From contig NZ_JAOZVR010000051.1 in assembly GCF_025869515.1 (NCBI RefSeq), positions 1-64,000 of the forward strand: 64,000 bases of DNA, in the 5' to 3' direction. The notes beneath the pieces are model-generated. The model worked only from the letters and a program-made list of their open reading frames with translations. It did no database searches and was not told the origin of the DNA. Source of the stretch: Ferrovibrio sp. (GTDB lineage: Bacteria; Pseudomonadota; Alphaproteobacteria; Ferrovibrionales; Ferrovibrionaceae). The position numbers and the translations under genes were made by a program. Positions 15,195-22,480 of the stretch are shown here, one piece after another. Numbering within the stretch: the stretch's first letter is position 1; each line of letters starts with the position of its first letter.

Positions 15195-15611
15195 ATGAAA
15201 ATGACCCGGGCCGAACTGGCCGCCTTTCTCGATACCGAATTTCCGCAGATGCGGGCGCAGCAGTTTCGAATCGAACACTGGGACGGCGCGACGCTGCGGC
15301 TGGCCATGCCGATCGGCGAGCAGAACCTGCGGCCGGGCAACACGGTGTCGGGCCCGGCGATGATGACGCTGGCCGACTGCGCCGCCTATCTGCTGCTGCT
15401 CGGCCTGATCGGCCCGGTGGCGCTGGCGGTCACCACCAACCTCAACATCAACTTCCTGCGCAAGCCGGGCCTGGGCGAGCTGAGCGCCGAAGCCGACATG
15501 CTGAAACTGGGCAAGACGCTGGCGATCATCGAGATCACGCTGTATTCGGCCGGGGTGGACGAACCGGTGGCGCATGCGGTGATGACCTACGCGATTCCGC
15601 CCAAAGGCTGA
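15195..15611 (+). CDS. PaaI-family thioesterase (hotdog fold)
   Basis: A 138-residue hotdog-fold protein. The motif NTVSGPAMMTLADCAAYLLL corresponds to the helix that carries the catalytic acidic residue in PaaI-type acyl-CoA thioesterases, and TTNLNINFLRKP is the typical following strand. It hydrolyses an acyl- or aryl-CoA thioester; the substrate is unknown. It stands alone. A 19-bp tandem duplication starts within its last codons and covers the stop. Confidence 0.85.
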   Translation: MKMTRAELAAFLDTEFPQMRAQQFRIEHWDGATLRLAMPIGEQNLRPGNTVSGPAMMTLADCAAYLLLLGLIGPVALAVTTNLNINFLRKPGLGELSAEADMLKLGKTLAIIEITLYSAGVDEPVAHAVMTYAIPPKG

Positions 15612-15639
15612 GGACAGGTCCAAAGGCTGAGGACTGGCC
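15602..15639 (+). repeat. 19-bp tandem duplication over the thioesterase stop codon
   Basis: CAAAGGCTGAGGACAGGTC (15602-15620) is followed directly by CAAAGGCTGAGGACTGGCC (15621-15639). The first copy contains the last codons and the TGA stop. It is probably a slippage product with no effect on the protein. Confidence 0.8.
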
Positions 15640-15673
15640 CAAGAGGACAGACGCGGTAAGCCGGGCAGGGGGC

Positions 15674-15702
15674 TTGACCCCGGCACCAGCTGTTCCTATA
15701 TC
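15674..15702 (+). promoter_or_regulatory. Sigma-70-like promoter before the decamer array
   Basis: TTGACC (15674-15679) and TATATC (15697-15702) are 17 bases apart, a good match to the housekeeping consensus. It points into the noncoding stretch between the thioesterase and rplM, where I see no convincing protein gene. It could make a noncoding transcript through the decamer array, or contribute to rplM expression. Confidence 0.45.
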
Positions 15703-15746
15703 GTTCTCTGCGTGCAGGGCCGGCATCCGTAAACCCGCAGGAGCAG

Positions 15747-15857
15747 AAACGAACTCAAACGAAGCGAAACGAACCCGAACGAAGCCAAACGAACCGCAAC
15801 GAAGCCAAACGAGCACCGAACGAACCGCAACGAACCCAAACGAAGCGGAACGAACGT
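15747..15857 (+). repeat. Array of about eleven 10-bp repeats (AAACGAACCC-like)
   Basis: Eleven consecutive units of 10 bases, with one extra base at 15817, follow the pattern AAACGAAnCC (for example AAACGAACTC, AAACGAAGCG, CAACGAACCC). Units differ from each other at two or three positions. The array lies in the 521-base gap 15612-16132, which also holds the promoter-like site at 15674, an inverted-repeat element at 15871 and the rplM promoter. A related array with period about 10 occurs at 52080-52172. Confidence 0.85.
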
Positions 15858-15870
15858 TTTTCTGAGGTTT

Positions 15871-15952
15871 CGTCGCGCCCGCGAAGGCGGGAGTCCAGTC
15901 TTAAAACCCGGGTTCGATAAATAAGCTGGATTCCCGCTGTCGCGGGAATGAG
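15871..15952. repeat. Dispersed inverted-repeat element (REP/RPE-like)
   Basis: The arm with CCCGCGAAGGCGGGAGTCCAG is mirrored about 30 bases later by CTGGATTCCCGCTGTCGCGG. Each arm also has a small internal hairpin. Elements of this form are scattered through many alphaproteobacterial genomes. A different element with GGGTCAAGCCCGGGC-type arms is present at 45823-45903. Confidence 0.75.
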
Positions 15953-16045
15953 GATAAAGTTGTTAAGTCTTTGTTTTATATGATCCTGGACAATGGTATC
16001 ATAATACCGCTATCTAAGATGTTGATTTCTAAGGCCAGAACCTGT

Positions 16046-16073
16046 TTGACAGCACGCGAAAAATCCTCATAGT
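16046..16073 (+). promoter_or_regulatory. Probable rplM-rpsI promoter
   Basis: TTGACA at 16046-16051 is a perfect -35 box, and CATAGT 16 bases further is an acceptable -10. It lies about 60 bases upstream of the rplM ATG, with a GC hairpin in the leader. Confidence 0.6.
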
Positions 16074-16086
16074 GCGCCCCGATCCG

Positions 16087-16106
16087 CCCGCCGGCTGTCC
16101 GGCGGG
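16087..16106 (+). promoter_or_regulatory. GC hairpin in the rplM leader
   Basis: CCCGCCGG (16087-16094) and CCGGCGGG (16099-16106) form a perfect 8-bp stem with loop CTGT, followed by ATTTTA and then the rplM ribosome-binding site. It could be an attenuator or a protein-binding leader for feedback control of the L13-S9 operon. The U-run is short for a full terminator. Confidence 0.5.
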
Positions 16107-16132
16107 ATTTTACTACTCTGTCAGGACGTCAG

Positions 16133-16600
16133 ATGAAGACTTTCACCGCCAAAGAGTCCGAAGTGGACAAGAAGTGGCTGCTGATCGACGCCGACGGTTT
16201 GGTGCTGGGGCGGCTTGCCTCCCTGATCGCCATGCGTCTGCGCGGCAAGCACAAGGCCATCTTCACGCCGAACTGCGATACCGGCGACAATATCATCGTC
16301 ATCAATGCCGAGAAGGTTCGCCTCACCGGCCGCAAGGCCGCGAATGAGGTCTTCTACTGGCACACCGGTCATCCGGGTGGCATCAAGGGTCGCACCCTGG
16401 GCGAAGGCCTGGCCGGCAAGTATCCCGAGCGCGTCATCATGAAGGCCGTCGAGCGCATGCTGCCGAAGGAGAGCCCGCTGGCTCGCCGTCAGCTCACCAA
16501 GCTCAAGGTCTACAAGGGTGCCCAGCATCCGCATGAGGCACAGCAGCCGGTGAAGCTGGATGTCGCCGCGCTCAATCCGAAGAACAAGAGGAACGACTAA
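16133..16600 (+). CDS. rplM: 50S ribosomal protein L13
   Basis: A 155-residue L13 protein of the large ribosomal subunit. Conserved segments are [38 protein letters not shown], the [11 protein letters not shown] stretch and VKGMLPK-like [14 protein letters not shown] lies 8 bases before the ATG at 16133. The stop shares its last base with the rpsI start, so the two are translationally coupled as in most bacteria. Confidence 0.98.
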   Translation: MKTFTAKESEVDKKWLLIDADGLVLGRLASLIAMRLRGKHKAIFTPNCDTGDNIIVINAEKVRLTGRKAANEVFYWHTGHPGGIKGRTLGEGLAGKYPERVIMKAVERMLPKESPLARRQLTKLKVYKGAQHPHEAQQPVKLDVAALNPKNKRND

Positions 16601-17085
16601 TGGCTGAGTCCCGCACGCTCGCCGATCTGAGCCTCGGCAACGCCCAGGCCGCCGTGGCCGCCACTGCCGCCGCTCCCGCCGAGCGCAAGCTCGACAAGTA
16701 CGGCCGCGCCTACGCCACCGGCAAGCGCAAGAACGCCATCGCCCGCGTCTGGATTAAGCCCGGCACCGGCAAGTTCACCGTGAACGGCAAGGAGAGCAAC
16801 GACTACTTCGCTCGTCCCGTGCTGCGCATGCTGCTCGCCCAGCCGATGGTGGTGACCAACCGCAGCGGCCAGTTCGACATCTATGCCACCGTCGTCGGCG
16901 GCGGCCTGTCGGGCCAGGCCGGCGCGCTGCGTCACGGCATCTCCAAGGCGCTGACCTATTTCGAGCCGACGCTCCGTCCGGCCCTGAAGGCCCAGGGCTT
17001 CCTGACCCGCGACAGCCGCGTGGTCGAGCGCAAGAAGTACGGCAAGCCGAAGGCCCGCCGCAGCTTCCAGTTCTCGAAGCGCTAA
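16600..17085 (+). CDS. rpsI: 30S ribosomal protein S9
   Basis: A 161-residue S9 protein with an N-terminal extension of about 35 residues, common in alphaproteobacteria. The core begins [18 protein letters not shown] and ends with the universal basic tail [11 protein letters not shown], whose last residues contact P-site tRNA. It overlaps rplM by one base and ends before a strong terminator. Confidence 0.98.
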   Translation: MAESRTLADLSLGNAQAAVAATAAAPAERKLDKYGRAYATGKRKNAIARVWIKPGTGKFTVNGKESNDYFARPVLRMLLAQPMVVTNRSGQFDIYATVVGGGLSGQAGALRHGISKALTYFEPTLRPALKAQGFLTRDSRVVERKKYGKPKARRSFQFSKR

Positions 17086-17114
17086 TAAGACTCGCTGTCA
17101 TCTGGCGGCGGATG

Positions 17115-17146
17115 AAAGGGCCGGGGCGCAAGCTCCGGCCTTTTTG
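17115..17146 (+). terminator. Terminator of rplM-rpsI
   Basis: GGCCGGGGC, loop GCAA, GCTCCGGCC forms a stable hairpin followed by TTTTTG and a second T-run. It lies 30 bases after rpsI. Confidence 0.88.
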
Positions 17147-17235
17147 CTTTTTTTAAGGATGTATGCATCGCCCAGCGGTGCTATGGCTGAAACGACTGCA
17201 ACGCTTTAGAATTGCAGCGCAAACGGAGTTTCGCG

Positions 17236-17787
17236 ATGGATGCCGAAGACGCATTGCTTCTGGTTGTGCCGGCGATGCTGGTGCTGCTCGCGGCCGGCGG
17301 TCTCGCCGGCTATATCGAAGCCGCGGTCTACCAGCTCTACGGCAGCGGCAGCGGCCCCGGCGATGCCACGCGCCAGGCGCAGATGCAGAGCGACTACAGC
17401 CGGCGCCGCACCGACTTCGCCGCCCTGCGCGACGAGAAGGCGCAGCTCGATGCCGATCTCGCCATGCTGATGAAGGACCGCGCCAACCTGCAGGACCAGG
17501 AACGCCGTCTCGCCGACCGGCAGAACAACCTGGTGGCGGAGGCCGGCTATCCGGCGCCGGGCACGCCGGGCTTCTATTTCCGCATCGAAGGCCCCGCCGC
17601 GGTGATGCCCTTTGCCGGGCTGGCCTCGGTGCCGACCGCGATGGGCGGCAAGCGCCGCGTGCGGCTGGTGGTCTGGGCCGGCAATATGGAAGCGGCGCAG
17701 GCACTGGCGGCGAACTGGGTCGGCGATGGCACCAAGATGATCGACAGCCGTGAATTCGCCGGCAAAGTCTTCTGGCACGAGGCCTGA
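17236..17787 (+). CDS. Membrane-anchored coiled-coil protein, module gene A1
   Basis: A 183-residue protein of no family known to me. Residues about 5-30 form a transmembrane helix (ALLLVVPAMLVLLAAGGLAG). Residues about 50-100 are a charged coiled coil (RDEKAQLDADLAMLMKDRAN, then LQDQERRLADRQ). Residues about 110-183 are a small globular domain with GFYFRIEGP and RRVRLVVWAGNMEAAQALA. GGAG lies 7 bases before the ATG at 17236. It resembles the protein at 18464 (shared MDAxD start, G[FW]Yx[RK][IL]xGP and RxVxVW-type positions). Its stop is 3 bases before gene B1. No function can be assigned. Confidence 0.8.
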   Translation: MDAEDALLLVVPAMLVLLAAGGLAGYIEAAVYQLYGSGSGPGDATRQAQMQSDYSRRRTDFAALRDEKAQLDADLAMLMKDRANLQDQERRLADRQNNLVAEAGYPAPGTPGFYFRIEGPAAVMPFAGLASVPTAMGGKRRVRLVVWAGNMEAAQALAANWVGDGTKMIDSREFAGKVFWHEA

Positions 17788-17790
17788 GCG

Positions 17791-18333
17791 ATGGCGGAGC
17801 TGCTCACCGCGCTGGCGGCGCTGATCGCGCTGCTGCTGTTCGGCCTGGCGCTGGCCATCGTGGTCGATCGTGCCCGCATGGGCTATCGCCGCGCCGAGTA
17901 TGAAAAGGCCATGCGACGCCAGGGCGAGCATGAACTCTCGATGCGGCTGGAACAGCTCGAACGCGCCATCGCCGAGCAGCGGCCGGCGATTGCCTCGGCG
18001 CGGCGTCAGTTCACCCAGATGCAGGACGAATGCGACGGGCTGAAGCGCCGGCTCGACAGCACCGAATATCCCTTCGCCTATACCGCCGTGCCGATGGAAA
18101 GCCGCGACATGTATGCGCGCTCCTGGCGCTTCTCCGCGCGCCATCCCAGCCTCGGCGCCGACCTGTCCGAAATCGAACCGGCCGGGCAGTGGGGGCAGGG
18201 ACGGCTCTATGTGGTGGCGGCCGAAAACCAGGCCGAGGCGCGCTCGCTGATGGATCGCCTGCTGCCGCGCCATCGCGGCTTCGTCGTGGTGACTGTGGGC
18301 GAGGCGCCGGCCGAGCCGCCGCCGCCGGCCTGA
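17791..18333 (+). CDS. Membrane-anchored coiled-coil protein, module gene B1
   Basis: A 180-residue unrecognised protein. A strong transmembrane helix at residues about 4-25 is followed by basic residues (DRARMGYRR), which by the positive-inside rule puts the C-terminus in the cytoplasm. A coiled coil spans about residues 38-90. The C-terminal domain has YPFAYTAV, YARSWRFSARHPSLGA and WGQGRLYVVAAENQAEA, and a proline-rich tail. These positions match the protein at 19014 (LPFGYTA, YRTWRVVVRNADLGA, WIEGRFYEVPAPNMEYA). It starts 3 bases after A1. Function unknown. Confidence 0.8.
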   Translation: MAELLTALAALIALLLFGLALAIVVDRARMGYRRAEYEKAMRRQGEHELSMRLEQLERAIAEQRPAIASARRQFTQMQDECDGLKRRLDSTEYPFAYTAVPMESRDMYARSWRFSARHPSLGADLSEIEPAGQWGQGRLYVVAAENQAEARSLMDRLLPRHRGFVVVTVGEAPAEPPPPA

Positions 18334-18463
18334 CATCAGTACGCCGCGTCCGAGTCGGCGCAACGCCCTGCTACCAGCGGTAAAACTCCGATTGATTTGA
18401 TACTGCCTTTGCCCGACAGTACCCGGAGGATCACTCTAGGGGGCATGGCCAGAGGCCGCCGGC

Positions 18464-19021
18464 ATGGACGCCGTCGACATCGTTTCCGCACTGCTGCCGT
18501 CGCTGCTGATGTTCTTCGCCGTCTCGCTCGGCGCGAACAGCCTGGAACGCTATGTCTTCAGTTATGCGCGCGGCCGTTTCCAGCTCGACCAGCTGGTCAG
18601 CGAGGCCGAGCAGCTGCGCAATCGGATGGCCGAGATCCGCGTCGACTACGACAAGCTGCAGGAAGACAAGGCCCGGCTCGAGTTACACCTGAGCGAACGC
18701 CAGAACACCTATGGCGGGATGATGGCGCGCGAGGTCGAATTCAGCGACGCGCGCAACATGGTGATCTACGAGGTCGGCACGCCCAGGCCGCATCACACCG
18801 GCTGGTATGTCAAGCTGATCGGCCCCGAGATGCACGAGATGTTCAGCGGCCCCGGTTCGGGCGTGTCGGCGTTTCCCGGCCGCCGCACCGCGCGGGTGGT
18901 GATGTGGGGCATCGAAGACGAGCATATGGCGCGGCTGCGCACCAAGAAGATTTTCGGCGCGCTGTCGGAAGTCATGCTGATCCGTCCGTTCAACGGCAAG
19001 ATCAGGCTCGGCGATGTCTGA
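18464..19021 (+). CDS. Membrane-anchored coiled-coil protein, module gene A2
   Basis: A 185-residue unrecognised protein, paralogous to the protein at 17236. It starts MDAVD, has a transmembrane helix at residues about 5-25, a coiled coil at about 38-85 (SEAEQLRNRMAEIRVDYDKL, then QEDKARLELHLSERQ), and a C-terminal domain with GWYVKLIGP and RRTARVVMWGIEDEHMA. The 130-base gap before it is the longest in the cassette and could hold a promoter. AGAGG lies 8 bases before the ATG. Its end overlaps gene B2 by 8 bases. Confidence 0.8.
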   Translation: MDAVDIVSALLPSLLMFFAVSLGANSLERYVFSYARGRFQLDQLVSEAEQLRNRMAEIRVDYDKLQEDKARLELHLSERQNTYGGMMAREVEFSDARNMVIYEVGTPRPHHTGWYVKLIGPEMHEMFSGPGSGVSAFPGRRTARVVMWGIEDEHMARLRTKKIFGALSEVMLIRPFNGKIRLGDV

Positions 19022-19610
19022 GATTTCCATCACCCAGTTCATCGGCATCCTGGCCGCGGCTGCCAATATCGGCATCGCGGTGATGATCATCATCCTGCTC
19101 GGCGAGCGCAGCCATGCCGCCTGGACCCGCGTGCGCCTGAAGGCCGAGGAACTGACCGGCGTCAAGGAAGACTTCGCACGCCAGGTCGAGGATGCGGTGA
19201 AGGCCGTGCAGACGCTGCATGAAAGCATCGCCGATCTGAAGAACCAGGTGACGCGCGCCGAACAGGATCTTGAATCGCTGACCAGGCGACACAAGGAAAC
19301 CGACCTGCCGTTCGGCTACACCGCCACCATCGTGGATATCGTGGACCGCCGCTACCGCACCTGGCGCGTGGTGGTGCGCAATGCCGATCTCGGCGCCCAG
19401 GCCGGCTCGTTCAGCCATCCGGCGCATAAATGGATCGAGGGCCGCTTCTACGAAGTGCCGGCGCCCAACATGGAATACGCCGTGCAGGCGATGCAGCAGC
19501 GGTTCCTGCTGCGCGACGGCTTCACCGTCGATCCGGCGCCCTTGCGCGGCAGTGTCGCCGAGGCGCCTGCGCCGGCGGCGAGCCTCGAGGCGGCGATCAG
19601 CGCGATCTAG
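19014..19610 (+). CDS. Membrane-anchored coiled-coil protein, module gene B2
   Basis: A 198-residue unrecognised protein, paralogous to the protein at 17791. A transmembrane helix at residues about 8-30 is followed by basic residues (ERSHAAWTRVRLK). A coiled coil covers about residues 40-93. The C-terminal domain carries LPFGYTATIVD, YRTWRVVVRNADLGA and WIEGRFYEVPAPNMEYAVQA, then an alanine-proline tail. The start lies inside the end of A2 (8-base overlap), so translation is coupled. Its stop overlaps the stop of the convergent VWA gene by 4 bases. Confidence 0.8.
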   Translation: MSEISITQFIGILAAAANIGIAVMIIILLGERSHAAWTRVRLKAEELTGVKEDFARQVEDAVKAVQTLHESIADLKNQVTRAEQDLESLTRRHKETDLPFGYTATIVDIVDRRYRTWRVVVRNADLGAQAGSFSHPAHKWIEGRFYEVPAPNMEYAVQAMQQRFLLRDGFTVDPAPLRGSVAEAPAPAASLEAAISAI

Positions 19611-20791
19611 CGGTTCAGCTCTTTCATCCCGCGTTCCAGGCCTTCGAGGGTGAGCGGGAACATGCGGTTGCCCATCAGCTGGCGGACCACCCCGACCGAC
19701 GGCGTGAAGTCCCAGTATTTTTCCTGCACCGGGTTGAGCCAGATCGCCTTCGGATAGGTATCCAGCAGGCGCTGCAGCCACACCGCGCCGGCTTCCTCGT
19801 TCCAGTGCTCGACGCTGCCGCCGGGCTGCACGATCTCGTAAGGCGACATGGTGGCGTCGCCGACGAAGACCAGCTTGTAGTCATGCTGGTAGGTGCGCAG
19901 CATCTCGAAGGTCGGCGTGAAATCGGCATGCCGGCGGCGATTGTCCTTCCACAGCTTCTCGTAGACGCAATTGTGGAAGTAGAAGAATTCCATATGCTTG
20001 AATTCGGCGCGCGCCGCCGAGAACAGCTCCTCGGTGATACGGATATGATCGTCCATCGAGCCGCCGATATCGAACAGCAGCAGCACCTTCACCTTGTTAT
20101 GCCGCTCGGGCACCATCTTGATGTCGAGATAGCCGGCATTGGCCGCCGTCGACTTGATGGTGTCGGGCAGGTCGAGTTCCAGGTCGGCGCCGTCGCGGGC
20201 GAATTTGCGCAGGCGGCGCATCGCCACCTTGATGTTGCGGGTGCCGAGCTCGACGCTGTCGTCCAGGTTCTTGTATTCGCGCTTGTCCCACACCTTCACG
20301 GCGCGGCGGTTGCGCGACTTGTCCTGGCCGATGCGCACGCCTTCGGGATTGTAACCATAGGCGCCGAAGGGTGAGGTGCCGGCGGTACCGATCCACTTGC
20401 TGCCGCCCTGGTGGCGGCCCTTCTGCTCTTCGAGGCGCTGCTTCAGCGTCTCCATCAGCTTGTCCCAGCCGCCGAGCGCCTCGATCTGCGCCATTTCCTC
20501 CGGGGTCAGAACCTTCTCGGCCAGTTTGCGCAGCCATTCCTCCGGGATTTCGGCGGTGATCTCGGCGCCGGCGCCGACGGACTGCAGGCCGTTGAAACAC
20601 TGGCCGAAGACGCGGTCGAATTTGTCGAGGTTGCGCTCGTCCTTCACCAGCGCGGTACGCGACAGGTAATAGAAATCCTCGACGCGATATTCGGGCACGC
20701 CCTTGTCCATCGCCTCGATCAGCGTGAGATATTCCCGCAGCGTGGCGGGCACCTTGGCCTTGCGCAGTTCGAGGAAGAAGTTGATGAACAT
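19607..20791 (-). CDS. VWA-domain protein, CoxE-like (COG3825 type)
   Basis: A 394-residue protein without signal peptide. The N-terminal 200 residues are the charged helical region typical of CoxE-like proteins (starting FINFFLELRKAKVPATLREY). The von Willebrand A domain follows with the metal-site motif DIGGSMDD, a DxGxS variant of the usual DxSxS, then LVFVGDATMSPYEI. It pairs with the upstream MoxR-type ATPase, 33 bases away; such pairs act as chaperones that insert metals or remodel protein complexes. The target here is unknown. It converges on the four-gene membrane cassette. Confidence 0.88.
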   Translation of the reverse strand: MFINFFLELRKAKVPATLREYLTLIEAMDKGVPEYRVEDFYYLSRTALVKDERNLDKFDRVFGQCFNGLQSVGAGAEITAEIPEEWLRKLAEKVLTPEEMAQIEALGGWDKLMETLKQRLEEQKGRHQGGSKWIGTAGTSPFGAYGYNPEGVRIGQDKSRNRRAVKVWDKREYKNLDDSVELGTRNIKVAMRRLRKFARDGADLELDLPDTIKSTAANAGYLDIKMVPERHNKVKVLLLFDIGGSMDDHIRITEELFSAARAEFKHMEFFYFHNCVYEKLWKDNRRRHADFTPTFEMLRTYQHDYKLVFVGDATMSPYEIVQPGGSVEHWNEEAGAVWLQRLLDTYPKAIWLNPVQEKYWDFTPSVGVVRQLMGNRMFPLTLEGLERGMKELNR

Positions 20792-20824
20792 GCCAGCTCT
20801 CCTGGGCGGCCTCGTCTCTAAGGC

Positions 20825-21670
20825 TTAGTTCCGCTCACGGCGCGCGATGAAGGCGAGCCGCTCAAACAGATGCACATCCTGCTCGTTCTTCAGCAGCGCG
20901 CCGGCCAGCGGCGGAATCAGCTTGCCCTGGTCCTTGCTGCGCAACGCATCGGCCGGCAGGTCTTCGGCCATCAGCAGCTTGAGCCAGTCGAGCAGTTCCG
21001 AGGTGGACGGCTTCTTCTTCAGGCCGGGCGTCTCGCGGATATCGTAGAAGACATTCAGCGCATCGCGCAGCAGGTTTTTCTGCACGCCGGGATAATGCAC
21101 CTCGACGATCTCTTCCATCGTCTCGCGTTCGGGGAAACGGATGTAGTGGAAGAAGCAGCGGCGCAGGAAGGCGTCGGGCAGTTCCTTCTCGTTGTTCGAG
21201 GTGATGATGATGATCGGCCGCACGCTGGCCTTCACGGTCTCGTTCGTCTCGTAGACGAAGAATTCCATGCGGTCGAGTTCGAGCAGCAGGTCGTTGGGGA
21301 ATTCGATATCGGCCTTGTCGATCTCGTCGATCAGCAGCACCGGGCGCTGCGGCGCCGTGAAGGCATCCCACAGCTTGCCCTTCTTGATGTAGTTGCGGAT
21401 ATCCTTGACGCGCTCGTCGCCGAGCTGGCTGTCGCGCAGGCGCGACACGGCATCGTATTCGTACAGGCCCTGCTGGGCCTTGGTGGTGGATTTGACATGC
21501 CAGGTGAGGAGCGGGGCGTTCAGCGCCCGGGCGATCTCGATGGCCAGCACGGTCTTGCCGGTGCCCGGTTCGCCCTTCACCAGCAGGGGCCGCTCCAGCG
21601 CGATCGCGGCATTCACCGCCACCTTGAGATCGTTGGTGGCGACGTAGGATTCGGTACCCTTGAACTTCAT
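20825..21670 (-). CDS. MoxR-family AAA+ ATPase
   Basis: A 281-residue AAA+ ATPase. The Walker A motif is GEPGTGKT near residues 34-41, Walker B is VLLIDEIDKAD, and the sensor region TSNNEKELPDAFLRRC follows. The ATG at 21670 begins the conserved segment KFKGTESYVAT; the frame is open 42 bases further upstream but without support. It precedes the VWA gene on the same strand, the standard MoxR-VWA arrangement, and acts as a cytoplasmic chaperone-like ATPase. Confidence 0.92.
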   Translation of the reverse strand: MKFKGTESYVATNDLKVAVNAAIALERPLLVKGEPGTGKTVLAIEIARALNAPLLTWHVKSTTKAQQGLYEYDAVSRLRDSQLGDERVKDIRNYIKKGKLWDAFTAPQRPVLLIDEIDKADIEFPNDLLLELDRMEFFVYETNETVKASVRPIIIITSNNEKELPDAFLRRCFFHYIRFPERETMEEIVEVHYPGVQKNLLRDALNVFYDIRETPGLKKKPSTSELLDWLKLLMAEDLPADALRSKDQGKLIPPLAGALLKNEQDVHLFERLAFIARRERN

Positions 21671-21785
21671 TGCGGTTTTCCCGGAGTCTGCAAATGAACA
21701 GTGTCGGGACAAACGCTAGGTCGCGCCCCGGCAGGGCGCAAGCCGTGACGTTACGTCAATGCAGCAGCCGCGACCGCAGGTCGCT

Positions 21786-22427
21786 TCAGTTGGCGGTCTT
21801 GTAGTTGACGCAGATTTTGGCTTTTTCACCGGTCTCGATGGCTTCGCCATTGTTGCCGCAGATGCCGGTGGCCGCGTCCGCGCCATTCTGCTGGGCGTTG
21901 ACGCAGAACAGCGAACAATCCTGGCAGACGCCGAATTCGCTGATCTGGTTGCGGGTCTGCAGGTCGTGCAGCAGGCGCGACAGGCCCTTCACCATCTGGA
22001 TGCCCAGCTCGTCGGCCACTTCCAGCGTCGCCTGTTCCAGGGTCTGCATCGGGTCCTTGACCAGCATGGCCTGGCCGGCCTCGGTGAGGCAGAGATCCAC
22101 CTGGCGGCGGTCCTCAGTCTTTTTGCAGCGGGTGATCAGGCCCTTGGACTCGAGGGCGATGAGGGTCTGCGAGACGGTTCCCTTGGTGGCGCCGAGATAA
22201 TGGGCCAGCGCGGTGGGGGAGCGGGAATATTTGTTGGCCTGGGCCAGGAACCGCAAAGCTTCCCATTGGGCAGGGTTGAGTCCGTCGGCGAACTGCAACT
22301 CGCGGGTGAGCCGCCCCAGGCGGTCCAGCAATATGATAACCCGTTGAGCAAGCGCGACTTTTCCCTCATGGGCGGCACCGTTTCCGGTCCCGGCGATCTG
22401 GGCGTGGCTGTGGTCGGTGATCGGCAT
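21786..22427 (-). CDS. MarR-family regulator with a cysteine-rich C-terminal tail
   Basis: A 213-residue regulator. Residues about 25-150 form a MarR winged helix (LNPAQWEALRFLAQANKYS, ATKGTVSQTLIALESKGLI, DRRQVDLCLTEAG). The tail adds about 50 residues with five cysteines: CxxCxxxC near residues 168-175, then GICGNNGEA near 190 and KICVN near 206. This spacing suggests a metal or Fe-S site or a redox switch, which would make it a sensor; that is inference. The start is ATG at 22427; a GTG directly before it is an alternative. It is divergent from rpoH and upstream of the MoxR gene on the same strand. Confidence 0.85.
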   Translation of the reverse strand: MPITDHSHAQIAGTGNGAAHEGKVALAQRVIILLDRLGRLTRELQFADGLNPAQWEALRFLAQANKYSRSPTALAHYLGATKGTVSQTLIALESKGLITRCKKTEDRRQVDLCLTEAGQAMLVKDPMQTLEQATLEVADELGIQMVKGLSRLLHDLQTRNQISEFGVCQDCSLFCVNAQQNGADAATGICGNNGEAIETGEKAKICVNYKTAN

Positions 22428-22480
22428 CACAGTTTTGTTTCGACTCGCTAATACGGCTTGCTGGAGGAACGGCCCCGGGC

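Noticed and set aside
15747-15857. Possible CRISPR array
   Set aside because: Units are only 10 bases and contiguous, with no spacers; no cas gene is present. The array at 52080 is rejected for the same reason.
15674-15865. Short open frame across the decamer array
   Set aside because: Its product is a low-complexity NEAKRT-type repeat with no ribosome site; the frame is open because of the repeat.
16003-16030. TGATCC at 16004 as an ECF11 promoter for rplM
   Set aside because: No CGTA follows at 16 bases, and a perfect TTGACA promoter lies closer to the gene.
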